A DNA stretch of 64,000 nt from Streptomyces sp. SKN60 (lineage in GTDB: Bacteria; Actinomycetota; Actinomycetes; Streptomycetales; Streptomycetaceae): contig NZ_JAHTMW010000003.1 of NCBI RefSeq assembly GCF_026236535.1, positions 124,001 to 188,000 on the forward strand. Direction: 5' to 3'. The position numbers and the translations under genes are program-made. Positions 30,082-40,134 of the stretch are shown here, piece by piece. Positions within the stretch are counted from its first letter, which is position 1, and every line of letters begins with the position of its first letter. The notes under the pieces are model-generated. The model was given only the letters and a program-made list of their open reading frames with translations. It searched no databases and was not told the DNA's origin.

Positions 30082-30115
30082 CCCGGCGTGGACGGGGGTC
30101 TCCGTCCACGCCGGG
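30082..30115. terminator. Intrinsic terminator between permease and pntB copy 2
   Basis: A perfect 14-bp stem (CCCGGCGTGGACGG with its complement) with a 6-base loop. It lies between convergent genes and could serve both. Confidence 0.8.
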
Positions 30116-30135
30116 CCGGGAGGCGTCCGTACGGC

Positions 30136-31554
30136 TCAGAGCGCGCCGACGATGTCCTCGACCCGGGCCTTCGCGTCGCCGAAGAGCATCGACGTGTTGT
30201 CCTTGAAGAACAGCGGGTTCTGGACGCCGGCGTAACCGGAGGCCATCGAGCGCTTGAAGACGATGACCTTGCCGGCCTCCCAGACGGTGAGGACCGGCAT
30301 GCCGGCGAGCGGGCTCGACGGGTCCTCGGCTCCGGCCGGGTTGACGGTGTCGTTGGCACCGATGACGAGGACGACGTCGGTGTCGGAGAAGTCCTCGTTG
30401 ATCTCGTCCATTTCGAGGACGATGTCGTACGGCACCTTGGCCTCGGCCAGGAGGACGTTCATGTGGCCGGGCAGCCGGCCCGCGACCGGGTGGATGCCGA
30501 AGCGGACCTCGACGCCCTTCGCGCGCAGCTTCGAGGTGAGCTCGGCGACCGGGTACTGGGCCTGGGCGACGGCCATGCCGTAGCCGGGGGTGATGACCAC
30601 GGACCGGGCCGAGGACAGCATCTCGGCGGCGCTCTCCGCGGTGATCTCCTGGTGCTCGCCGTAGTCGACGTCGGAGCCGGAGGGCGCCTCGATGCCGAAG
30701 CCGCCGGCGATCACCGAGAAGAACGAGCGGTTCATCGCCTTGCACATGATGTACGAGAGGTAGGCACCCGACGAGCCGACCAGCGCGCCGGTGACGATGA
30801 GGAGGTCGTTGCCGAGCAGGAAGCCGGAGGCCGCGGCGGCCCAGCCGGAGTAGCTGTTGAGCATCGAGACCACGACCGGCATGTCGCCGCCGCCGATGGA
30901 GGCGACCAGGTGCCAGCCGAGGGCGAGGGCGAGGACCGTCACGGTGATCAGCAGCCACAGCTCCGGCGTGATCACGAACCACACGGTCAGGGCGACGAAC
31001 AGGCCGAGCGAGCCGAGGTTCAGGGCGTTCTTGCCCGGGAGCACCAGCGGCTTGGAGCTGATCTTCGCGGAGAGCTTCAGATAGGCCACGACGGAGCCGG
31101 TGAAGGTGACGGCGCCGATGAACAGGCCGATGAAGACCTCGGCGTGGTGGATGCCGAGCGTCCCGAGCGCGTCCAGGGCCTTGGCCTCGTGGCCCGCGGG
31201 GTCGTGCTCGACGTTGAGGAAGCCGTTCCAGCTGACCAGGACGGCGGCGAGGCCGACGAAGGAGTGGAGCAGCGCGATGAGTTCGGGCATGCCGGTCATC
31301 TCGACGCCACGGGCCCGCTGCAGCCCGATCAGCGCGCCGATCAGCATCGCCACGCCCATCAGGCCGAGGCCGGCGGTGCTGATGTCGCCGTCGATCGCGA
31401 GCACGATCGTCGCGACGAGCGCGACGCCCATGCCGAGCATGCCGAAGGCGTTGCCCAGCCGGGCCGACTCGTGCTTGGAGAGTCCCGCGAGGGCGAGGAT
31501 GAAGAGGAGTGCGGCAACGAGGTAGGCCGCCTGGGCGGCGATGGTCGCAGTCAT
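30136..31554 (-). CDS. pntB: NAD(P) transhydrogenase subunit beta, copy 2
   Basis: 472 residues, the same length as copy 1 and identical at most positions by eye, including [29 protein letters not shown] and [10 protein letters not shown]. Differences cluster in membrane-helix and loop positions such as [10 protein letters not shown] versus [10 protein letters not shown]. It lies five bases after pntA copy 2. Both domains appear intact, so it should be functional. Confidence 0.95.
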   Translation of the reverse strand: MTATIAAQAAYLVAALLFILALAGLSKHESARLGNAFGMLGMGVALVATIVLAIDGDISTAGLGLMGVAMLIGALIGLQRARGVEMTGMPELIALLHSFVGLAAVLVSWNGFLNVEHDPAGHEAKALDALGTLGIHHAEVFIGLFIGAVTFTGSVVAYLKLSAKISSKPLVLPGKNALNLGSLGLFVALTVWFVITPELWLLITVTVLALALGWHLVASIGGGDMPVVVSMLNSYSGWAAAASGFLLGNDLLIVTGALVGSSGAYLSYIMCKAMNRSFFSVIAGGFGIEAPSGSDVDYGEHQEITAESAAEMLSSARSVVITPGYGMAVAQAQYPVAELTSKLRAKGVEVRFGIHPVAGRLPGHMNVLLAEAKVPYDIVLEMDEINEDFSDTDVVLVIGANDTVNPAGAEDPSSPLAGMPVLTVWEAGKVIVFKRSMASGYAGVQNPLFFKDNTSMLFGDAKARVEDIVGAL

Positions 31555-31559
31555 GTCAG

Positions 31560-33086
31560 TCAGCTCCGGTTGAACATGGCGAGCATGCGACGCGTCACCG
31601 CGAAGCCGCCGAAGACATTGATACTGGACAGCAGGATCGCCACGGCCGAAAGCACCGTGACCGTCGGGCTCGCGTGCCCGATCTGCAGCAGGGCACCGAC
31701 GACGATGATTCCGGAGATCGCGTTGGTCACCGACATCAGCGGCGTGTGCAGGGCGTGGTGCACATGACCGATGACGTAGTAGCCGATGACGATCGCGAGC
31801 ACGAAGACCGTGACGTGCGGAAGGAGCGCCGCCGGGGCGAAGGCGGCGAGGAGGAACAGGGCCAGGGCGCCGAGGGCCACCCCGCCGAACCGCTGCTTCG
31901 CCGTCATCGGCGCCTTCTTCGGCGCCGGCTCCGTCACGGGCGCCGCGGCCGCCGGGGCCGGCGCCGCCGAGACCTGGACCGGCGGGGGCGGCCAGGCCGT
32001 CTCGCCGTCCCGTACGACGGTGATCGAGCGCTGCACCGGGTCGTCCCAGTCCAGTACCGGGCGGCCGTCCTTCTCCGGCGTCATCAGCTTCAGCAGGTTG
32101 ACCAGGTTGGTGCCGTAGAGCTGGGAGGCCTGGGCCGGCAGCCGGCCCGCCAGGTCGGTGTAGCCGATGATCGTCACACCGTTGTCGGTGACGGTCTTCT
32201 CGCCCTTCACGGTGCCCTCGACGTTGCCGCCGTTGGCCGCCGCCATGTCGACGATCACCGAGCCCGGCTTCATGCTCGCCACCATCTCCTTGGTGACGAG
32301 CGTGGGCGCGGGCCGTCCCGGGATCAGCGCGGTGGTGATGACGATGTCGACGTCACGGCACTGCGCGGCGTACAGCTCCGCCTCGCGCGCCTTGTAGTCG
32401 TCGCCCATCTCCTTGGCGTAGCCCGTCTTCGAGACCTCCACCTCCGGGGACTCGATCGACAGGTACTCGCCGCCCAGCGACCGTACCTGGTCGGCCACTT
32501 CAGGACGCGGGTCGGTGGCGCGCACGATCGCGCCGAGCGAGCCGGACGCGCCGATGGCCGCGAGACCGGCGACGCCGGCGCCCGCGACGAGCACCTTCGC
32601 GGGCGGCACCTTGCCGGCCGCCGTCACCTGGCCGGTGAAGAAGCGCCCGAACTCGTGCGCGGCCTCGACGACGGCCCGGTAGCCGGCGATGTTCGCCATC
32701 GAGGAGAGCACGTCCATCGACTGGGCCCGGCTGATCCGCGGCACGGCGTCCATCGACAGGGCGGTGAACGGGCGGCGGCCGAGCTCCTCGACCATCGCCG
32801 GGTCGAAGGCCGGCGCGAACAGGGCGATCACGGTCGCCTCCGGCCGTATCCGGTCCAACTGGGCCGGGGCCGGGGCGTTCACACCGAGGACCACGTCCGC
32901 GGCGGCCGCGTCGCCGACGGTCGCACCGGCGGCCTCGTAGGCGCTGCCGGTGAAGCCGGCCGCGATGCCCGCGTCCGCGTCGACGACGACCTCGTACCCC
33001 AGTTTGCGGAGCTGTTCGATCGTGGCCGGTGTGGCCGAGACGCGACTCTCACCTGCCCGCGCTTCCTTGAGGACTCCGACAATCAC
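31560..33086 (-). CDS. pntA: NAD(P) transhydrogenase subunit alpha, copy 2
   Basis: 508 residues from GTG 33086, preceded by GGAGAA. It has the same domain order as copy 1 (domain I, linker, membrane helices). The linker differs ([22 protein letters not shown]) and is shorter. An in-frame TTG at 33119 is less likely. The upstream sequence shares CAGAAGTGYGCCC with copy 1 (28430 and 33166), so the duplication seems to include promoter sequence. Confidence 0.95.
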   Translation of the reverse strand: MIVGVLKEARAGESRVSATPATIEQLRKLGYEVVVDADAGIAAGFTGSAYEAAGATVGDAAAADVVLGVNAPAPAQLDRIRPEATVIALFAPAFDPAMVEELGRRPFTALSMDAVPRISRAQSMDVLSSMANIAGYRAVVEAAHEFGRFFTGQVTAAGKVPPAKVLVAGAGVAGLAAIGASGSLGAIVRATDPRPEVADQVRSLGGEYLSIESPEVEVSKTGYAKEMGDDYKAREAELYAAQCRDVDIVITTALIPGRPAPTLVTKEMVASMKPGSVIVDMAAANGGNVEGTVKGEKTVTDNGVTIIGYTDLAGRLPAQASQLYGTNLVNLLKLMTPEKDGRPVLDWDDPVQRSITVVRDGETAWPPPPVQVSAAPAPAAAAPVTEPAPKKAPMTAKQRFGGVALGALALFLLAAFAPAALLPHVTVFVLAIVIGYYVIGHVHHALHTPLMSVTNAISGIIVVGALLQIGHASPTVTVLSAVAILLSSINVFGGFAVTRRMLAMFNRS

Positions 33087-33306
33087 GAGTGTTCTCCGTT
33101 TCGCTGCTGTGGCCGTCAACGGGGTGTTCTCAACAAGATCAGAACGAGAATCAGAGAGGAGAGATCAGAAGTGTGCCCCGCGATGATCCGGAGCACGCCG
33201 CTCAGCTTGACCGCCGAGAGCTCTCCTTGAACAGCGCCCACAGGTGAGGTGTACGCAACATGGGCCCGGACGCCCCGCCTCGCGTAACGTCGTCGGCCCG
33301 GCCGGG

Positions 33307-34506
33307 CTACGCCGGGTAGTCCTCGACGGTCATCGAGTGGTGAAAGCGCGCGCTCCTGGTCGTGAGGCGGAGGAGCGCGCGGCCCGGGCCGGCGGGCAGG
33401 GCGGAGATCAGGCGGGCGCCCTGGGCAAGCCCCCGTACGCCGAGGCGGGACGTCGGGACCAGGGTCTTCGCCGCGCTCAGCGCGACCTCGCGGCTGCCCC
33501 GTACGTGCTCCGCCATCGCCCGCTCGTACGCGGGGAACGCGCGCTCGTGATCGCCGCCCGCCCGCGCCAGCTCGCCGGCCAGGACGTACGCGCCGACGAC
33601 GGCCAGGCTGGTGCTGCCGCCGACGGCCGGGCCGGGGCAGTAGCCCGCGTCGCCGACGAGTGTCACCCTCCCCCGTGACCAGGCGTCCATGCGGAGCTGG
33701 GCGATCGAGTCGAAGTAGAACCCCGGGGTGCGGTCGAGTTCGTCCAGCCAGGCGTCCACCTCCTCGTGCATCCCGGCGAACGCACCGCGCAGCAGCTCCT
33801 TCTGCCGGTCCGTGTCCCGGTGGTGGCAGTCGAGCGCGCGCTCGCTCCGGAACAGGAACAGCGCCCGCGCGTCCCCGAGATGCCGGGCGCCGTACATGCC
33901 GGCGGTGCGGCCGACGCCGACGTGCATGCGGAGCTCGCCGTCGAGGTCCGGGAGGTTCGGCAGGGTCAGCACGCCGAAGTGGGCGCCGATGAAGGAGGTG
34001 AAGCGGGACTCCTCGCCGAAGACGAGGCGGCGCACCCGGGAGTGCAGTCCGTCGGCGCCGACGACGAGGTCGAAGCGGCGCGGTGGGGCGTGCTCGAACC
34101 GCACCTCGCCGTCGGGCGAGAGCTCGGTGATCGAGTCGCCGAAGAGGTACTCGACGTGCTCGCGGCCGGCCTCGCAGTAGATCTCGCCGAGGTCGTCGCG
34201 CATGATCTCGACGTGCCGGTCGGAGGCGGCACCGAAGATCTTGGCGAGATCCACCCGGACCGGACGCCGTGCACCTTCCTGACGGATCGTCATACGGCTG
34301 GTGCCGGTGGCCCGTTCCTCGATGCGCGGCAGGACGCCCATCCGCTCCGAGATGTCGACCGCGGGCCGGAACAGGTCGACCGCGTGGCCACCGGTCCTGC
34401 GCAGCGCCGGCGCGCGCTCGACGACGGTGACGGAGAAGCCGTGCCGGGTGAGCCAGTAGGCCAGGACCGGGCCGGCGATGCCGGCGCCGGAGACGAGAAT
34501 CCGCAT
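33307..34506 (-). CDS. FAD-dependent aromatic-type monooxygenase
   Basis: 399 residues. The Rossmann start MRILVSGAGIAGPVLAYWLT gives the GxGxxG dinucleotide site. RRFDLVVGADGLHSRVR is the DG motif, and VTLVGDAGYCPGPAVGGSTS is the GD/FAD ribose-binding motif. This is the p-hydroxybenzoate hydroxylase/UbiH/TetX superfamily, using NAD(P)H and O2 to hydroxylate an organic molecule. A ribosome-binding site (GGAGG) precedes ATG 34506. It follows an alpha/beta hydrolase gene by 14 bases, likely one transcript. The substrate is unknown; antibiotic or aromatic targets are both seen in the family. Confidence 0.88.
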   Translation of the reverse strand: MRILVSGAGIAGPVLAYWLTRHGFSVTVVERAPALRRTGGHAVDLFRPAVDISERMGVLPRIEERATGTSRMTIRQEGARRPVRVDLAKIFGAASDRHVEIMRDDLGEIYCEAGREHVEYLFGDSITELSPDGEVRFEHAPPRRFDLVVGADGLHSRVRRLVFGEESRFTSFIGAHFGVLTLPNLPDLDGELRMHVGVGRTAGMYGARHLGDARALFLFRSERALDCHHRDTDRQKELLRGAFAGMHEEVDAWLDELDRTPGFYFDSIAQLRMDAWSRGRVTLVGDAGYCPGPAVGGSTSLAVVGAYVLAGELARAGGDHERAFPAYERAMAEHVRGSREVALSAAKTLVPTSRLGVRGLAQGARLISALPAGPGRALLRLTTRSARFHHSMTVEDYPA

Positions 34507-34520
34507 GGCGCTCCTCCCTT

Positions 34521-35306
34521 TCATGCGGTGAAGGCCAGCAGGGCGGTGGCGGTTCGCGCCGGATCCTCCAGCAGCGGCGAGTGGCCCAGACCGGGCAGCA
34601 GCTCGATCCGCGCGCCGGGGACGACGCGGTAGTCGGCGGCGGACGAGGAGCGCCAGCGGCGGTCGTCCTCGCCGAACAGCACCAGGAGCGGCTTGCCCAG
34701 GACGGCGAGGCGTTCCGGCAGCCCCTGCCGCTGGAGGTACGAGACGGTGCCCCGCGTCGACGCGGTGTACGTGTGCGGCGTCATCCCCCGTACGTCGTCC
34801 AGGAGTTCCTCCGGGACCCGGAAGCCCGGGCGGCTGAACGCGGTGCTCGCGAAGGCGCGGAGCTGTTCGTCGGTCGGCGGCCACACGGCCGGGCCGGCCG
34901 CGGCGGGCTCGGGCGGCGCGATGAAGGCGCCCAGATGGGGGCCGGTGTTGACGAGGGCGAGCGCGGTCACCAGCTCGGGCCGCTGTTCGGCGAGCGCGGT
35001 GGCGACCACGCCGCCGCTGGAATGCCCGACGACCACGGCCCGTCCGACGCCGAGCCGGTCCAGTGCCGCGCCGACCCGGCCCGCCTGGTCCGGGATCTCG
35101 TAGCTCCGGTCGTCGGGCTTGGCCGAGCGGCCGTGCCCGAGCAGATCGATCCGGATCACCCGGTGGGACCCGGTGAGGAGCGGCACCATCGGGTCCCACG
35201 AGCGGGCCGAGGACGCGGTCCCGTGGATCAGGAGGAGTGCGGGGGCGTCACGGGGGCCGTCCTGGCACACATGGAGGTCGTCACGGTCGGAAGGGGAAGC
35301 AGTCAT
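34521..35306 (-). CDS. Alpha/beta hydrolase
   Basis: 261 residues. LLLIHGTASSARSWDPM holds the oxyanion-hole HG. VVVGHSSGGVVATALA is the nucleophile elbow with Ser, VLFGEDDRRW carries the acid, and LPGLGHSPLLEDP carries the catalytic His, so the triad is complete. It is an esterase, lactonase or haloperoxidase-like enzyme of unknown substrate. It is upstream of the FAD monooxygenase in the same direction and divergent from the AraC-family regulator, which may control both. Confidence 0.88.
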   Translation of the reverse strand: MTASPSDRDDLHVCQDGPRDAPALLLIHGTASSARSWDPMVPLLTGSHRVIRIDLLGHGRSAKPDDRSYEIPDQAGRVGAALDRLGVGRAVVVGHSSGGVVATALAEQRPELVTALALVNTGPHLGAFIAPPEPAAAGPAVWPPTDEQLRAFASTAFSRPGFRVPEELLDDVRGMTPHTYTASTRGTVSYLQRQGLPERLAVLGKPLLVLFGEDDRRWRSSSAADYRVVPGARIELLPGLGHSPLLEDPARTATALLAFTA

Positions 35307-35397
35307 GGGCCCACTGTCCCCGCCGCCGCCCGCCGCAGGATTGGACGAATGTTCCCGCCGGTCGGTTCGCGTCCGGTTCGCGTAGCACCATGGAGCC

Positions 35398-36246
35398 ATG
35401 GAGACGTTCGCGCACGGTGCGGCCCGGTGGGAGGTCGCGTGCCCGCGCCGGCCCAGCCGGGTGGCCGGGCTCAGCATGGCCGGGTTCCGCATTCACGACC
35501 TGGACGCCCTCCGGATCGTCCCGCACCCGGCCGTGACGCTGCTCCTGGACTTCGGCGACGGCTCCCCCGTGCTCGACAGCGCCCCGGGGCGGCAGCAGGG
35601 GGGCAGCCTCGTCGCCGGCCCCGGGCTCGGATCCGGCGGCGCGGTCCGGGCGCGCGGCGAGAACGTCGCCTGCGTCCAGGTGCGCCTGTCCCCGGCGATC
35701 GCCCGCGCGGTCCTCGGCGTCTCCCCCGCCGAGCTCGACGGCACCGTCGTACCGCTGGACGCCCTGTGGGGCCGGGAGGCGTCCCGGATCCGCGAACGGC
35801 TCGCCGAGGCCCCGTCGTGGCAGGACCGCTTCGCGCTCACGGACGCGCTGCTCGCCCGCCGGTACGAGGCGGGCCCTCCGGTGGACCCGGAAGTGGCGTG
35901 GGCCTGGCAGCGGATCGTCGTCACCCACGGCCTGGCCCGTGTCGACGCCCTCGCGGCCGAGGCCGGCTGGAGCCGCAAACGCCTCTGGTCCCGCTTCCGC
36001 TCCCAGCTGGGCCTGCCCCCGAAGCGCGCCGCCAAGCTGATCCGCTTCGACCACGCCGCCCACCGCCTGGTCGCGGGCGTCCCCGCGGCCCATGTCGCGG
36101 CCGACACGGGCTACGCCGACCAGTCCCACCTGCACCGCGACGTCATGGAGTTGACCGGTGCGACCCCTGTGGCGGTGGCCGCCGAACCGTTCCTCGCGGT
36201 CGACGACCTGGCCTGGCCGGGGCGCGGAACGCCCGCCGTGCTCTAG
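35398..36246 (+). CDS. AraC-family transcriptional regulator
   Basis: 282 residues. The N-terminal about 170 residues are a beta-rich sensor region (HPAVTLLLDFGDGSPVL). The C-terminal AraC double HTH covers about 180-270, with ALAAEAGWSRKRLWSRFRSQLGLPPKRAAKLIRF and AADTGYADQSHLHRDVMELTGATP. It is divergent from the hydrolase/monooxygenase pair, 91 bases apart, which makes that pair its likely target. Confidence 0.88.
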   Translation: METFAHGAARWEVACPRRPSRVAGLSMAGFRIHDLDALRIVPHPAVTLLLDFGDGSPVLDSAPGRQQGGSLVAGPGLGSGGAVRARGENVACVQVRLSPAIARAVLGVSPAELDGTVVPLDALWGREASRIRERLAEAPSWQDRFALTDALLARRYEAGPPVDPEVAWAWQRIVVTHGLARVDALAAEAGWSRKRLWSRFRSQLGLPPKRAAKLIRFDHAAHRLVAGVPAAHVAADTGYADQSHLHRDVMELTGATPVAVAAEPFLAVDDLAWPGRGTPAVL

Positions 36247-36256
36247 GGGTCGGTAC

Positions 36257-37309
36257 TCAGGCGCCGTGCGGATGCAGGGTCGCCTCGCCCGTCAGACGGA
36301 TGCCGACCCTGCGGCCCGCTTCCTGGCGGAGCGGGCCCGGGGTGCGGATGTCGACCGGCTGGTCGAGCCCGTCGACGCGTACCGTGACCATGGCGTCGTG
36401 GCCGAAGAAGCGCACCTCGGTCACCACCCCTTCGGCGGCGGCGCCGGCGGTGTCCGGCTCGGCGAGTTCGAGCTGCTCGGGGCGCAGCAGGACCAGGCCC
36501 TCGCGGAGGCCCGCCGGGGCGGCGGCGAGGGGGACGCGGCCGAGGGCGGTGGTGGCGGTGTTCTTGTCGGCGGTGCCCGGCACGAGGACGGCGTCGCCGA
36601 CGAAGGAGGCCAGCCAGGGGTCGACGGGCCGGTGGTAGAGCTCCTGCGGGGTGGCGCACTGGGCGACCCGCCCGTCGCGGAGGACGGCGACCAGGTCGGC
36701 AGTCGAGAGCGCCTCCTGCTGGTCGTGGGTGACGAGCAGACCGGTGGCGCCGCTCTCCCGGAGCGCGGCGCGCACCTCCGCCCGTACGGCTCCGCGCAGT
36801 CCGCTGTCGAGCGCGCTGAACGGCTCGTCGAGCAGCACGAGATGGGGCTCGGGGGCGAGGGCCCTCGCGAGCGCCACGCGCTGCTGCTGGCCGCCCGACA
36901 GCTCGTGCGGCATGCGCTCGCCGTAGCCGGGGAGACCGACCAGGTCCAGCATCTCCCCCACCCGCGTGCGCTTGGCCGCACGATCGCGCCCGGAGAGCCC
37001 GAAGGCGACGTTCCGGGCCACGCTCAGGTGCGGGAAGAGCGCGCCCTCCTGCGGGACGATGCCGATCCGGCGCCGCTCGGGCGGCAGATGGACGCCGGGC
37101 CCGCCGAGCAGCCGGCCGGCGACGGTCACGGTGCCGGCGTCGGCCTTCAGGAAGCCGGCGACGACCCGGAGCAGGGTGGTCTTGCCGCAGCCGGACGGGC
37201 CGAGCACCGCGGCGAGCGCGCCGCCGGGGACGGTGAGGTCGAGTCCGTCGAGGACCGGCGCCCCCGGCCCGTACGCCTTGACGACCTGGCGGACCTCGAG
37301 CTCGTTCAT
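36257..37309 (-). CDS. Ferric iron ABC importer ATPase (FbpC-type)
   Basis: 350 residues. Walker A GPSGCGKTTL, Q-loop IVPQEGALFPH, signature LSGGQQQRVALARA, Walker B LVLLDEPFSALD and a C-terminal TOBE domain (REGLVLLRPEQLEL) are those of the FbpC/PotA importer group. Its ATG overlaps the permease stop by 4 bases. Third gene of an SBP-permease-ATPase operon whose promoter carries an iron box. Confidence 0.9.
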   Translation of the reverse strand: MNELEVRQVVKAYGPGAPVLDGLDLTVPGGALAAVLGPSGCGKTTLLRVVAGFLKADAGTVTVAGRLLGGPGVHLPPERRRIGIVPQEGALFPHLSVARNVAFGLSGRDRAAKRTRVGEMLDLVGLPGYGERMPHELSGGQQQRVALARALAPEPHLVLLDEPFSALDSGLRGAVRAEVRAALRESGATGLLVTHDQQEALSTADLVAVLRDGRVAQCATPQELYHRPVDPWLASFVGDAVLVPGTADKNTATTALGRVPLAAAPAGLREGLVLLRPEQLELAEPDTAGAAAEGVVTEVRFFGHDAMVTVRVDGLDQPVDIRTPGPLRQEAGRRVGIRLTGEATLHPHGA

Positions 37310-38907
37310 GTGCGGTGCCTTCCGAGGAGGTACGAGGGGACGGCGGCGAGCAGGATCAGCGCGGCCGCGTACGGGGCGGCGGCGGCGAACGATCCGGAGC
37401 CGGTCTCCGTCCAGAGCCGGGTGGCGAGGGTGTCCATGCCGGTGGGGCGCAGGAGCAGGGTGGCGGGGAGTTCCTTCATGCAGACCACGAAGGTGAGGGC
37501 CGCCCCGGCCGCGATGCCGGGGGCCGCGAGCGGCACGGTGACCTCGCGCAGCACGCCGAACGGGCTGCGGCCCAGCGAGCGGGCCACGTCGTCGAGGACG
37601 GGCGGGGCCTGGAGCACGGCGGCCCGGGTGGCGCCGACCGCGACGGGCAGGAACAGCACCGCGTACGCGCAGATCAGCAGCGGTGTCTCCTGGTAGAGCG
37701 GGCGGGCGTAGCGCACGGCGAAGAAGACCAGCGCGAGCGCGACGGTGATGCCGGGCACGGCGTGGCCCGCGTACGCGGCCTGTTCGAGGAGATGGGCGAG
37801 CCGGCCGCGGTGGCGGGCCGCGATGACGCCGACGGGCAGCGCGAGGAGCGTGGTGAGCGCGGCTCCGCCGGCGGCGACGCCGAGGGTGGTCAGCGCGGTG
37901 CTGGTGAGGGTGGCCGGGTCCCAGGTGGCGGAGGAGCCGACGGCCAGCCAGTAGCCGAGGGTGGCGAGCGGGAAGCCGACCGCCGCGGCGACGACCGCCC
38001 CGCACCAGGCGAGGGCGAGCGGCCGCAGCCGGCCGAGGGCGGCGGAAACGGCCTTGCGGGCCGTGCCCGTTCCCGTACGGGCGTAGTCGGCGCGGCCCCG
38101 GGTGCGGGTCTCGGCGGCGACGAGCAGCACGGTCATGACGACGAGCACGGCGCTGAGCGCGGCGGCCGGGGTGCGGTCGAAGCTGGCCCGGTAGGAGGTG
38201 TAGATGCCGCGGGTGAAGGTGTCGTAGCGCATGAGCGAGACGGCGCCGAAGTCGGAGAGCACGTACAGCGCGACGAGCAGTCCGCCGCCGGCCGCGGCGG
38301 GGCGCAGCTGGGGCAGGGTGACGCGCAGGAAGGTGCGCAGCGGGCCGTGGCCGAGGGAGCGGGCCACCTCCTCGTGTCCGGGATCGGTGCCGCGCAGGGC
38401 GGCGGCGACCGGCAGGTACACGTACGGGAAGCTCGCCAGGGTCAGCGCGATCGCCGAGCCGGTGAAGCCGGCGAGAGAGGGCGCGGCGGACAGCCAGGCG
38501 AAGGCGGTGACATAGCTGGGCACCGCGAGCGGGAGGGTGACGAGCACCGACCAGGCGCGGGCGCCGGGCAGCGCGGTGCGCACGGTCAGCCAGGCCAGGG
38601 AGACGCCGATGAGCAGGCAGGCGGTGACGACGACGGCGGTCAGGCCGAGGCTGCGCAGCAGGAGTTCGCCGGTGCGGGCGTCGGCGATGACGTCCCAGGC
38701 GAAGGCGGGGCCGTGTTCGAGGGCGCGCACGCCGAGGTAGCCGAGCGGCAGCACGGCGAGGGCGGCGGCGAGCACGGCGGGGGCGATCAGGATCCAGGAC
38801 GGCCGGCCGGCGGCACGCCCCCGCCCGGCGGGTGCCGGGGCACCCGCCGGGCGGGGTTCGTGACGGGCCGGGCCGGAGCGCTCCGGTGCGGTCACGTCAG
38901 AGGTCAC
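37306..38907 (-). CDS. Ferric iron ABC importer permease (FbpB-type, fused)
   Basis: 533 residues with about twelve helices: two fused type-1 permease units. Each has an EAA-like loop (EEVARSLGHGPLRTFLRVTL and DDVARSLGRSPFGVLREVTV) that contacts the ATPase. This is the layout of FbpB-type iron permeases. The start is GTG 38907, one base after the preceding stop. The N-terminal 40 residues are a Pro/Ala/Arg-rich cytoplasmic extension. Confidence 0.9.
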   Translation of the reverse strand: MTSDVTAPERSGPARHEPRPAGAPAPAGRGRAAGRPSWILIAPAVLAAALAVLPLGYLGVRALEHGPAFAWDVIADARTGELLLRSLGLTAVVVTACLLIGVSLAWLTVRTALPGARAWSVLVTLPLAVPSYVTAFAWLSAAPSLAGFTGSAIALTLASFPYVYLPVAAALRGTDPGHEEVARSLGHGPLRTFLRVTLPQLRPAAAGGGLLVALYVLSDFGAVSLMRYDTFTRGIYTSYRASFDRTPAAALSAVLVVMTVLLVAAETRTRGRADYARTGTGTARKAVSAALGRLRPLALAWCGAVVAAAVGFPLATLGYWLAVGSSATWDPATLTSTALTTLGVAAGGAALTTLLALPVGVIAARHRGRLAHLLEQAAYAGHAVPGITVALALVFFAVRYARPLYQETPLLICAYAVLFLPVAVGATRAAVLQAPPVLDDVARSLGRSPFGVLREVTVPLAAPGIAAGAALTFVVCMKELPATLLLRPTGMDTLATRLWTETGSGSFAAAAPYAAALILLAAVPSYLLGRHRT

Positions 38908-38908
38908 G

Positions 38909-39928
38909 TCAGACCATTCCGACGTCCTGCAGCATGGCCAGCGTCTCCTTGAGGGAGGCCAGCCTGCCGAGGTCGATCTTCGGCGGCTGCAGGGTCTCCA
39001 GGGGCGGCACGCCGTCGGCGGACTTCACGCCGGCGGCCAGCGGATACTCCTTGGTCTTCTCGGCGAAGTAGCTCTGGGCCTCGGCGGAGAGGAGGTAGTC
39101 GACGGCCTTCTGGGCGAACGCGGCCTGCTTGGTGTCGGCGCCCTTGAGGATGCCGACGCCGGCGACGTTGACCAGGCCGCCCGGGTCGCCCTTGGGAAGG
39201 TAGTGGAGCTTGGCCTTGAGCTTGTCGGCGCCCTTCTCGGCGGCCTGCTCGTACCAGTAGTAGTGGTTGATCAGGCCGAGCGAGACCTCGCCCTTGTCGA
39301 CGGCTTCGAGGACCTTGAGGTTGTTGTCGTACGTCTTGGGCTGGTTGGCCTTCAGGCCCTTGAGCCAGGTGCGGGTGGCGTCGTCGCCCTCCAGGACGCG
39401 CATGCCGGTGACGAAGGCCTGGAAGGAGGCGTTGGTCGGGACGTAGCCGATCCTGCCCTTCCACTCCGGCTTCACCAGCTCGTGCACGCTGTTCGGGGGC
39501 GTGGGCACCTGGGCGGGGTCGTAGGCGAGGACGCGGACGCGGCCGCTGACGCCCGCCCAGTCGCCGGCGGAACCGCGGTAGGCGGCGTCGACCTTGTCGA
39601 GGGTGGCCCGGGGCAGCGGGGCGAGGCGCTGTTCCTTGGAGAGTGCGCCGAGGGCGCCGGCGTCCTGGGAGAGGAAGAGCCCGGCCTCGGTCTTGTCGCC
39701 CTCCTCCAGGAGCTGGGCGGACAGTTCGGCGCTGTCGCCGTAGCGCACCTCGACGTTGGCGCCGAGGTGCTTCTCCAGCTTCTCGATGAGCGGCTTCACG
39801 AGGTTCTCGTTGCGCCCGGAGTAGATGACGAGGTCGGCGGGCTCGTCACTGCCGCAGGCGGAGAGCAGGGGGCCGAGCAGGACGGCCGCGGCGAGCGCGG
39901 TGAGGGTGCGGGCCAAGGGGCGGCGCAT
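38909..39928 (-). CDS. Ferric iron-binding lipoprotein (FbpA/FutA-type)
   Basis: 339 residues. The signal peptide ends in the lipobox LLSACG. ADLVIYSGRNENLVKPLIEKL and the GLINHYYWYEQAAEKG segment with adjacent tyrosines match class III iron-binding proteins that hold Fe(III) through Tyr residues. It delivers iron to the permease encoded next. The iron box 90 bases upstream predicts derepression when iron is scarce. Confidence 0.92.
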   Translation of the reverse strand: MRRPLARTLTALAAAVLLGPLLSACGSDEPADLVIYSGRNENLVKPLIEKLEKHLGANVEVRYGDSAELSAQLLEEGDKTEAGLFLSQDAGALGALSKEQRLAPLPRATLDKVDAAYRGSAGDWAGVSGRVRVLAYDPAQVPTPPNSVHELVKPEWKGRIGYVPTNASFQAFVTGMRVLEGDDATRTWLKGLKANQPKTYDNNLKVLEAVDKGEVSLGLINHYYWYEQAAEKGADKLKAKLHYLPKGDPGGLVNVAGVGILKGADTKQAAFAQKAVDYLLSAEAQSYFAEKTKEYPLAAGVKSADGVPPLETLQPPKIDLGRLASLKETLAMLQDVGMV

Positions 39929-40017
39929 ACGGGTGGAGCCTTCCTGCCGTCGTCGTGTCGAGTTGTCGAGTTGTCGAGCGAACGCGATATCGAGCCAACC
40001 TGTGAATACGGCATTGA

Positions 40018-40036
40018 TAAGGTAAAGCTAACCTAA
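40018..40036. promoter_or_regulatory. Iron box upstream of the Fbp-type operon
   Basis: TAAGGTAAAGCTAACCTAA on the plus strand; read leftward it is TTAGGTTAGCTTTACCTTA. It matches the DmdR/IdeR consensus closely and lies 90 bases before the iron-binding protein start. Confidence 0.88.
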
Positions 40037-40106
40037 GCGTCAAGTCAGGATTCGATAACGCGACGGTCGCGATCGGACATCCGGAACCGCCTCCCCCTCT
40101 TTTCGA

Positions 40107-40125
40107 TTAGGAAAGCCTTACCTAC
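40107..40125. promoter_or_regulatory. Iron box upstream of the adenylation/acyltransferase fusion
   Basis: TTAGGAAAGCCTTACCTAC, two to three mismatches to consensus, ending nine bases before the GTG start. Its closeness to the start suggests a very short or absent leader on this transcript. Confidence 0.8.
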
Positions 40126-40134
40126 TATGCGCCC

